Source: Tetrastigma voinierianum (taxonomy: Eukaryota > Streptophyta > Magnoliopsida > Vitales > Vitaceae). Taken from it: a stretch of DNA of 64,000 nucleotides. Made by a program: the position numbers and the translations under genes. Shown here piece after piece: positions 56,255-64,000 of this stretch (positions are counted from its first letter, which is position 1; each line of letters begins with the position of its first letter). The stretch covers positions 744,001 to 808,000 of the forward strand of contig JAEQBH010000657.1 of the NCBI GenBank assembly GCA_016808115.1, in the 5' to 3' direction. Below the pieces are notes generated by a model, which saw only the letters and a program-made list of their open reading frames with translations, was not told the origin of the DNA and did no database searches.

Positions 56255-58260
56255 GCTTCATTTTGGTCATAGTTCCACGGCCTCCTCTCCCCTCCCTCAA
56301 CTCGGCGCCATTAAAGTTTCCAGCTCCACTGTTCTGCCACTCCTGAAAGCCACAGCGATATACATTCGCGCCACTGAGCCACCGAATCCGCTGCGGTGGT
56401 GGCGCGAGCCGCTACCCGCCCTTACGGACCAGCTGCTGCCTCGCTCCTCGGCGCGCCGAGGAGCCACGGCTTTGTGCCGCCGCCTCCACTGGCCAAGGCC
56501 CACGAGCGTTTATCGCCCTACCGGCGCGCCTGGCCGTGCCTTGACCAAACAGGTATCACGCACGAGCTGTGCCCTGGCCGGTGCCATTCGATCGGTGTTA
56601 GTTATTCCCACCCGTGCCTTTGCCACAGTACCCGCCCAGTCGGTTAAGCCACTGGTTCAGATTCGGTGGTCTGTCTTTGCTCGAGCTGCGCCTTTGCCAC
56701 TGCCTGCCTCTGTGTCCTTGCAGATTCACGATGTGGTCGCACGAGGAGGTGGGTCGAAGCAGGCCTCGGGTCGGGTTCGGCCTCCCGGCGGGAGGCGAGG
56801 CCCCGGTTCCAGCTCCCGATTCAGGAGCCAGTTCTGAGGCCTCGGGGTTCGAGTCTGGGGCCGGATGGGACCGGGACCCCGCTCACCCGGTGCACCGGAG
56901 GAGGAGATCCGGGGCCAGGCCTCGAACGGGCTGTACATCGGGACGGGAGTCTTGCCCCATCTAGGCCAGTATCCACCGTCCCCAGACGCCGGCCCGGAGA
57001 CCACCTCCATCGCCCAGGTTATCGCTGCATCTAGGATCGGGCGTAGTCTGGTCGTTGGGACCCCGATTCCGGGGAACGTCGGACTCCACGTTAGAGACTT
57101 CCATGGAGAGTCTTATTCCTACGGCGATCCGTGATCGGCGATCCCGGTTCAGGGATTCCATGCGACTGATTGAGCATTACTCTCTTTTATCGTTTATGAC
57201 GTCGCGGCCAGTTCCTCGCATCCTGGGTGGTGCTTCCAATTCTACCATTTATGACCTCGGGGCGCCGTCCGTGGAGCTCGGTCGATATGTCGATGATCGG
57301 CAGGAGTTCACGGGCGACGGACATATCAGGCGCATTAGGCTGCCCGGTGGGGCGGGCCAGTCCCTGAAGGTTATCGAGTTGGCCTCACCGGCCACGAAGG
57401 GAGATGGTTCGCGGTCTCATTTAGGAACTCTTTGCTACGAGGGCCAATTATAACCCGGCGGCGCTCTCGCCTCGGATGCTCTCATTGATCACACCTTTCC
57501 GGACCCGGCCTCTTCCCGGCTACGGCTATACGTCGGTGTGAGGAGCCATTCTCGGGCTGCATCTTACAGGATCTCGGAGGGATGCAGTTCAGTCCCTACG
57601 AGTTGGTGATGATGTGCTACTACATTTGAAGACAAGGTCCACTGCGAGGGCTGGCTCGAGTAGAGAGTCTGTTTTGTTGATGTCGAGAATTTCTTGAGCC
57701 GAGGGTTTTGGAGCACTTGGGCTTCCAGGAGGGCCGGGTATAGAGAGGAGGATCGGATGCCCTCGGTCTGCGTCTGTGGAGAGAGCTATGGTGGTGCATT
57801 TCTTTTTCTCCTCCCGGCGGCGGGACCGGGAGGTCTGCAGGATGGGAGGCGGAGGATTCCCGGAGGAGGAGATGATCCTGCTCACGGGGTCGAGGATGGA
57901 GGGAGTCCGGTGCGGATATATCTCCTGTATCCTCTTCCACTGCTTCGGCCCGGCCCTGGCGGCCTCTCGGCCCGTCGCCTCCTGACACGGCCTCCCGGAT
58001 GCGTTCATGTCATTTTGAGGAGATAGCAGGTGTTATGGATGCTGTCTGTTCATTAGCCTCTACACATGCATCGATGGACCAGAGATTGACTCGAGCCGAG
58101 ACCACTTTGGGGCAGTGTCATACCATGCTCCAGTAGATCATGAGTCACCTCGGTCTCCCGCATGTTCCTGACCATAGAGATGGCCAGGCGGCGGCGACCA
58201 GCCTCCTTAGACATCTTGCCCACGGCGCGGCAACCCGGATCCACCACCACCACGAGATTG
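56255..58260 (+). pseudogene. GC-rich additional ORF region of element A (aORF/env-position gene)
   Basis: A sense-strand, visibly GC-rich block between pol position and the 3' noncoding region. Possible layout: leader exon about 56255-56552, donor CAG|GTATCA (56553), acceptor TGTGTCCTTGCAG (56723) and an ATG at 56731. The protein starts MWSHEEVGRSR and is Pro/Gly/Arg-rich, then has DRRSRFRDSMRLIEHYSLLS, a middle with GRYVDDRQEF and LCYEGQ in changing frames, and a C-terminal coiled-coil-like segment SLASTHASMDQRLTRAETTL..HLGLPHVPDH (58040-58170). That C-terminal type is usual for additional ORFs of Athila/Tat elements. There is no recognisable catalytic domain and the frames are broken. Confidence 0.55.
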
Positions 58261-58700
58261 AGGTGGTCACACTCATGTCTCTAACTTTCCTATCCCTATT
58301 ACATGTCTATGCTTTTCTTTGGGAGGAAAAGTTAGAGGTAGGAGTGTCTTCTGTTATGTTTTTATATAGTTTTCGACGTATCAAGCGCCTATGGATTTGT
58401 TTAGGATTCGTATGTATTGCTTGATAGTAGCGATGATATTTTTTGTATGTTTAGCTATGTTTCTTGTATTAGCCATTTTGGTTATATCAAAAAGCTTTCA
58501 CAATACTTATTCTGATTTACTATACTTGTGCAAAGTACTTTTGTGTCTTTATTTTGTGTATCTACTTTTGCTTTCAATTGAACAATTGAATTGCTTTTAA
58601 TTGAACAATTGAATTGCTTTTAATTGAACAATTGAATTGCCTTTAATTGGAAAATTGAAACCCTGTTGTTACCTTAATGTTAGAACAATTCCATGCATGA
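58261..58700 (+). other. T-rich region after the extra ORF
   Basis: Composition changes abruptly from GC-rich to T-rich. Frame 58391-58600 (69 codons) is strongly hydrophobic, with two stretches long enough to span a membrane, but T-rich DNA gives such frames by chance. A small tandem repeat follows at 58577-58660. Confidence 0.4.
58577..58660 (+). repeat. 23-bp tandem repeat, AATTGAACAATTGAATTGCTTTT
   Basis: Three full units and a partial one; each holds CAATTG-type palindromes. Confidence 0.93.
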
Positions 58701-59623
58701 TTTAGTTTTTCGATTAGATTGAGATTTCAACACTGGTCGACCTTGAACATTCCCCTTTGGCTAATTCACACCTTTGCACACCCGGGTTGTACCCAATGAG
58801 TTGCGAAGCTATATACCTCCTTTCACTTTGCAAAGCCGGCCTTAGACATGCTGACAACTCATAATAGGTTAGTATTACCCATATATGAAGACCAATGTTG
58901 TCTTCCAAAAAGAAAAAGAAAAAGCAAAAAGAAAAAGTAAAGAAGAAAAAGAAAAATAAAAGCCGTGACACTTTGCCTTGAAGCAGAACACGGTCCGAGG
59001 GGTATATGGCGAAAGCCTTTAAAACCCGATGCCCTAAACATTGATTGGTTGGGAGCCATCGACTTAGTGTTCGCTACACGGGTGGATGGGTAGAGTGTAG
59101 CGTGTAGTAGGTGCTTAATTCTCGAAGTCATTCGGTCAAGGGGTGAAGCTGCGGGGAGTTTGTGAATCAAGTGATCCTTTTGTCTTGATGCCCTAAACCT
59201 TAATTGGTTGGGAGTCATCCGGTGGACCAGATTACCACGGACTTTGGTGGTCGAGTTTTAGCATTGCCCTGTCTGATAAAATAAAATAAGAGTGTAGCTA
59301 GTCCTATTTAGGTTGATCAACAGTTTAAGGCCATGGAAGTAGCTAGGTTGGGGGGAGGGAATAGCTTTTCAATTTATTGGCTCGAACTGGTTACCTTAGG
59401 AACAATTAGATTTTGGTGGAAATTCATGTTGACTTCCTTGGAACCGATGTTGTCCTAAAACTTGTTCTTATATGGTTTTTGTTCTCTCATGTCGGTTTTC
59501 GAACAGGGTGTAAATTGTTCATTTTAAGGGTAGAGCCAGTCTGTACATACACTTTTTGTAAAATCACGGCATGCATCCCATTATTGTTTTAGCATTGCTA
59601 AGGTTAGCGTGTCGGTTAGAGTG
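58701..59623 (+). mobile_element. 3' noncoding region of element A
   Basis: Homologous to 1-850: AAAAG-rich purine tract (about 58906-58960), 'gaggggtatatggcgaaag', 'gtgttcgctacacgggtggatgggtagag', and the same approach to the LTR ('ggttagcgtgtcggttagag'). Confidence 0.82.
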
Positions 59624-59936
59624 TGATTAGTACCCAAAGTGCTATTTTCAGGCCACTATTCAAGATAGGTTTTGAGTGCTTTTGCGCCTTCAATCATATC
59701 CCGATTGAGCTAATTAGCGTGGGTAAGGTCCACTTAGTACCATGATGCCATTTCGAGTTTGTTTTGGTAATTTTGCGAGTCTTTGCGTACTTCAACCACA
59801 TTTGGTTCAAATCGATGTTAAGATACATGCGAATCTTGAAGATTCACGCGATGTCATCAACCATAAAAATGAAGGAATAAAGTGGATTTTGAAGGAAGAA
59901 TCTTAGTGGGAAGAATTTGGGCCATGAGCAAGCCGA

Positions 59937-60246
59937 ATTTTTCGCTATGATTGAAAATTTTGCTAGGATTGTGGTTGCAATCATAGCGAGAGGCCCAAGC
60001 TATCCTAGCGGGGTGAGAGGTACCAAGCTAGTCTAGCGGGAATTTCACTAACTAACGAAATTTACTATGCTAGCGAGAATTCCCGAATTAAACTATCTCA
60101 CCTGGAATTTCGCTAATTTGCGAAATTTCGCTAGCTAAGCGAAATTCCCTTTGTTGATGCGCGAAATTTCTTGATTTCGCTATCTCTATAAATTTAAGCT
60201 AGGCTAATGAAATTTTAATATCGTGATTCCCTGCATAGCGAAATTC
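59937..60246 (+). repeat. TTTCGCTA/TAGCGAAA array in A/C LTR
   Basis: Same words as the other arrays but with several damaged, GC-shifted patches (for example around 59980-60045). Confidence 0.88.
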
Positions 60247-60365
60247 TTTTTGTGATTTTGGTATTCTTGATCTGGCTTGACCCAGGATTTTGATGTATTA
60301 CCATTTTGACCCTTGTGTAATTTCATATTTTAGGTATTTTAGTATTTTCACACTTTGGGTGGTAC

Positions 60366-60373
60366 TATATAAA
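60366..60373 (+). promoter_or_regulatory. TATA box of A/C LTR
   Basis: ACTATATAAACCCCCAC, identical to 52219-52235. Confidence 0.8.
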
Positions 60374-61233
60374 CCCCCACAAACTTGTAACCCTAAGCAA
60401 CTTTTCATTTTATAAAGTTTCCCGCAGCTTTCATTTTAGGGTTTCATTTGCTCTCTTCTCTCTCCTCTTTCTTTCATTTCTAAGTTTACTTGAGCCACCC
60501 CTTGAGGATGACAACTCGAGGAAGCTTAGCTAAGCCTCATAACTGAAGAGGAGGGTGGCTAGCTTGGTTTTGGGGTTGTTGCGAGTTGTCCTCATGCTTT
60601 AAATGATCACAGTCACGCATTTATGGTTCCATACCTTCCAAACTAGGGTTTAATGCCATTTAATGTTGTTCCTTTGGTCGATACTTGTCATGCTTTAGAG
60701 TTCGATTACATGCTTAATGCTAGATACCTTGATATCAACTAGATGCCATTCTGAGCGAAATGAGGTTAAATGCTAGGGTTTTAAAACTGAATGGGACTTT
60801 GAATGCTTAGTACTTGGTTTGACTCAAATAGAAGTGGTTCTAGGGTTAGGTTTTATAGTTAAACAAAGATCCGATTTTGGCTTTGACTATAGGTCATTTT
60901 CCCTAATGCGGGAAAATAACCCGAGGACACCTTAATACCCCCGTGTTATGTTTAGTGACCCCGAGCCTTCAAAGTTACCATTTCACACTTCACTTTAAAC
61001 CATTACAGGTTATTCGTGAACATGTCTGACCCATTGTTTTTAACAAAATCCGAAAATCCAAACAAAAAGCCTCACCATTTTCCAAACAACGATGCAAATC
61101 ATTCGCCAGGATGAAAACCCATCCCGTGTTCGACCCTGGGCCGCTATGCTGCGGTAGCTTGACTACGGCGTGCAGGAGAACTAAGGATACAAATATTGTT
61201 GATTAGAGATCACCTGCGCAGCGCGAATCAAAA

Positions 61234-61251
61234 TGGCGCCGTTGCCGGGGA
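61234..61251 (+). promoter_or_regulatory. Primer-binding site of element C (intact)
   Basis: TGGCGCCGTTGCCGGGGA is a perfect match to the plant tRNA-Asp-type primer site, followed by TGGTGCC. It is the best-preserved site in the window. Confidence 0.92.
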
Positions 61252-61479
61252 TGGTGCCAAACTACGTATGATGAGTTGATGTGTACTTGTAATCCACATT
61301 ACAAGTGTAGGTGACCTTTAGTCCTTTTTGAATCAAGTTTCTGCGTAAGCGCGGGTTTTTCCTTTGCTTAGCGATTCTTGAATTTGTTTTGTTTTCTTAT
61401 AGTCGGTTTTGTTTTAACTAACAGCGACACTTTTTAGAGCAAGTTGCTTGTGTTCTTTGTTGTGTCTCATTTTTGTGTA

Positions 61480-62424
61480 GCAGTGTTTATGCGGCACTAG
61501 GAAGAGGGATATCAAGGTAGATTGCAAAGAATCGGTGCACCAATTGAACAAAGTTTGGCAAATCAATGTGCACGAGTGACGAATGGATCCTCTGCACGAG
61601 GAGCAGCCAAAGTCAACAAGCACCCCTATGAATCAACTGACATACGAATTCGATGAAGGAACTCATACACCCTCCTAGAGTGAGTGCTCCTTCCTGTATC
61701 ATACCTCCAGCTGAGGATGTAGCAGTGAAACCCTACCTAGTGCCCCTGCTTCCCACATTTCATGGTATGGAGAATGAAAATCCGTATTCACACATACGGG
61801 ATTTTGAGGAAGTATGCATAACTTTTAAGGAAGGCATAACCGACATGGATTTGCTCAAACTGAAAGCATTTCCACTGACACTCAAGGACAAAGCCAAAAT
61901 ATGGCTCAATTCGTGAGTGAAACGATAGAAATTGGGCCGACCTTGAGCTTAGTTTTGAAGAAATTCTTGATTACCCCATGAACCAGCCGGTTGAAGAGAC
62001 AGATCTACACCTACTCAGCCTTTGACAATGAAAAATTTTATCAGTGTTGGGAAAGATTCATGGATACCATCAGTGCTTGTCCACATCATGGGTTCGACAC
62101 CTGGATGTTAGTGAATCATTTCTATAATGGTATAATCCCTGCCGTAGACGGTTGCTAGACCGTGTGTGGAGGTGATTTTTAAGTAAAAATCGATGAAGCT
62201 ATGGATTTCTGGCAGGGATTATGTGGCTGAAACTTCAAGGGTTGGGATGAGCCAGGCAGGGAGGTGGAGAGCGAGGCCCTCGGCACACGAAGGGAGGAAT
62301 TTTACACTTTCGAGGAGGACATGGAAATGAAGCAAAATCTCTGACCCTACTTCTAGGAAAGTGGAGGAGCTAGAAGGAAGAGGCTCAGAGTGCGACGGTG
62401 TGAAAACCTTGCCGCCGAGCTGAC
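61480..62424 (+). pseudogene. Gag of element C
   Basis: Frame 61653-61916 reads HPPRVSAPSCIIPPAEDVAV, KPYLVPLLPTFHGMENENPY, SHIRDFEEVCITFKEGITD and LTLKDKAKIWLNS, the N-terminal capsid half. Further parts follow in shifted frames: LKRQIYTYSAFDNEKFYQCW, ERFMDTISACPHHGFDTWML, VNHFYNG, MDFWQGLCG and SRVGMSQ. At about 62420 the sequence skips to the second half of protease. Confidence 0.87.
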
Positions 62425-62830
62425 CCATTGAGGACGTGTTAATACAAGTGGACAGATTCTACTACCCAGTGGACTTTGTCGTACTTGACACAGAGCCGGT
62501 GGCAGTGGGAACCAATCATGTGCCCATCATATTGGGGAGACCATTTTTGGCTACTTCGAATGCCATAATAAACTACCGGAATGGGGTTATGCAACTCACA
62601 TTTGGGAATATGACCTTAGAACTCAATATCTTTCATCGAGTAAGGTATATGCACCCGAGGAGGAAGATGAGGCGTGAAGAAGTACGTATGATAGATGCAA
62701 TTCTTGAAGAGCAGGCTAACGAGCAGCAAGTGCAAGATGTATTAACCCCAGAGTTATCTGAGTGCCTTGAAGAACAACAGGAACCTCAATGCATGAGGCT
62801 TGATACGGGGTATTGGAGGAGAAAATAGAA
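62425..62830 (+). pseudogene. Protease C-terminal half of element C
   Basis: IEDVLIQVDRF, YYPVDFVVLDTEPVAVG, HVPIILGRPFLATSNAIINY and GVMQLTFGNMTLELNIFH are clean. The DLGAS catalytic segment and the approach to it are absent: a deletion of roughly 0.9-1 kb relative to elements A and B joins gag directly to IEDVL. Confidence 0.87.
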
Positions 62831-63250
62831 ATCCTACCTCTGATGGCGGTGAGACGAGGGAACTGACGGTTAGAACTCAAGCCCCTCCGATTGAGTTGAA
62901 GTATGCATTTACCGGAAGAAAATGAGCAATGTCCGGTTGTGATTTCATCAGCATTGACCACTTCCGCGAGAGAATAACCTCTTTGCACCTTCTCAAAGAC
63001 AACCAGCATTAGGGAGTGGAAAATTCGATTTAAAGAGCATAAACCCTGACAATCTGCACCCGTCACATTTACTGAAAGTAGGAGTCTAAGAATTTGTTGG
63101 CGACCACGACGGAGGAGTTGAACCCACTTACTTAGTAGTTCTGAAGTCCACGAAATTGCTCAATGGGGTATCATTACCCCGTTTAAATAGCACTTGGGTA
63201 AGCCTAACCCATGTGGTGCCCAAGAAGTCAGGAGTGACAACTGTGAAGAA
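62831..63250 (+). pseudogene. Protease-RT linker of element C
   Basis: Shifted frames give LKPLRLSLKYAFTGRKWAMS-like residues, then THLTESRSLRIC and HPWVSLTHVVPKKSGVTTV, the RT entry (W-V-S-P-V..VPKKSG..V..N). Broken by indels. Confidence 0.7.
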
Positions 63251-64000
63251 TGAGAAGGGTGAAGAATTGTCTACGGAGCACCTCTTAGAGGTGGAGTGTG
63301 CATGTAGATTATGGGAGGCTCAATGAGGTAACAAGGAAAGATCACTTCCTGTTGCCATTCATCGATCAGCTCCTTGAGAGAGTTTCTGGACACCCATTTT
63401 ATTGCTTTTTGGATGGTTATTCGGGGTACTTTCAGATAGAGATTGCACCAGAGGACCAGGAAAAGACTACCTTTACTTGTCCATTTGGCATGTACGCTTA
63501 TAGGAGAATGCCTTTTGGTCTTTGCAATGCTGACCACTTTTCGAGGATGTTCTTAGTATGTTTAGCGATATGGTAGGCGCATAATGGAGTATACATGGAT
63601 GACATCACTTTATATATGGAGGCAATTTTGATGAATGTATGTCTGTCAGGCCATCTTGCGGAAGTGCATAGAGAAGAACTTTGGTGCTCCAGGCGGGAGA
63701 AGTGCCATTTATGGTCCCGGCCCGAGGAATTATGCTGGGGCACATTATTTCCAGCAGGGGAATAGAAGTTGACAAAGCAAAAATCGAGGCTTATCTACCC
63801 TTACCCCTGACAAATGTAAAAGCAGGTTAGGCAGATTTCTTGGTCATGCAGGCTTCTATAGAAGGTTCATTAAAGACTTCTCGAAGATTGCTAAACCCTG
63901 AGGCTCTGAAAAGATCACTAAATTTGTTTGAGAAAAAGAATGCCAGGAGAGTTTTGAAGAGCTGAAGTCCCATTTAACTACTGCACCAATAGTACGTGCA
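63251..64000 (+). pseudogene. Reverse transcriptase of element C (runs off window)
   Basis: Clean frame 63298-63576: VDYGRLNEVTRKDHFLLPFI, DQLLERVSGHPFYCFLDGYS (with the first catalytic Asp), GYFQIEIAPEDQEKTTFTCP and RRMPFGLCN. YMDDIT with the catalytic Asp pair follows at about 63590-63610. In shifted frames come the GHAGFYRRFIKDFSKIAKP and SFEELKSHLTTAPIV segments to the window edge. These are strong Ty3/gypsy RT motifs. Confidence 0.92.

Larger units (their letters stand above)
51509..61230 (+). mobile_element. Element A: gypsy element lacking RT/RNase H/integrase, with extra ORF
   Basis: LTRs at 51509-53091 and 59624-61230 are close relatives (same array, TATA, leader, U5). The internal part holds a primer site, gag and protease, then no polymerase. 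Instead come a linker (55880-56240), a GC-rich additional ORF region (56250-58260) and the conserved 3' noncoding region (58700-59623). It resembles large retrotransposon derivatives that need enzymes from relatives. It inserted into the protease of element B. A primer site follows its right LTR, so A and C share that LTR. Confidence 0.82.
59624..61230 (+). mobile_element. LTR shared by elements A (3') and C (5')
   Basis: Starts TGATTAGTACCCAAAG and ends GCGCGAATCA; 1.61 kb. It is preceded by a 3' noncoding region and followed 3 bp later by a primer-binding site, so it serves as 3' LTR of A and 5' LTR of C. It has the word array 59937-60246, TATA 60366-60373 and leader hairpin 60500-60521 (CCTTGAG/CTCGAGG). 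Confidence 0.9.

Noticed and set aside
56726..57010. Minus-strand ORFs in the GC-rich block (also 57589-58008)
   Set aside because: High GC gives long frames on all strands; the coiled-coil-like end and splice-like signals favour the plus strand.

Overview
This is a gene-poor, heterochromatin-like window from a plant nuclear genome. Almost every kilobase can be assigned to an LTR retrotransposon or DNA transposon. The plant signatures are Athila/Tat-type Ty3/gypsy elements with tRNA-Asp-type primer sites (TGGCGCCGTTGCCGGGGA), a chromodomain-bearing chromovirus, SIRE-like and other Ty1/copia remnants, a CACTA element (CACTACAAGAAA end) and a degenerate plant eEF1B-gamma gene fragment. No rRNA, tRNA, CRISPR or prokaryotic feature was seen. 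No intact host gene was found, and every retroelement reading frame is broken by stops or frameshifts. Near-identical copies also differ in short odd patches, so some damage may be consensus error rather than evolution.

Layout. 1-2688: 3' end and 3' LTR of a gypsy element that begins left of the window. 2689-4680: host DNA with a multi-exon eEF1B-gamma pseudogene on the minus strand. 5205-21261: a chromovirus, split at its protease by a complete 14-kb minus-strand Tat/Athila-like element (5584-19617, exact 5-bp target duplication ACCAC). 21262-25180: AT-rich DNA with a degenerate inverted-repeat element that holds a solo LTR (22049-23636). 25185-30500: SIRE-like copia with a 0.67-kb tandem duplication. 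30521-32484: gypsy LTR, primer site and truncated gag. 32499-35484: second copia (integrase, RT), split by a lone gypsy LTR (33781-35152) that is flanked by a 190-bp duplication of copia sequence. 35485-47805: gypsy element D, whose 5' LTR was split by a 5.95-kb CACTA element (36290-42241, TSD AGG). 47806-51508: gypsy element B, inserted in the integrase of D. 51509-61230: element A, inserted in the protease of B. A has LTRs, gag and protease, but pol is replaced by a linker and a GC-rich extra ORF. 61231-64000: element C (primer site, gag, protease, RT), which shares an LTR with A and runs off the right edge.

The nesting gives a relative chronology: copia, then D, then B, then A; and chromovirus, then element E. 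The most interesting pattern crosses families. At least five LTR families carry, about 100-160 bp upstream of their TATA box, an array of short palindrome-like words. The words differ between families but share a TCGC/GCGA core. Several of these LTRs also carry a conserved leader hairpin containing ATGACAACT (a minimal M-T-T reading frame) and a 70-bp inverted repeat at their first bases. These features may be undescribed regulatory modules of this retroelement group.
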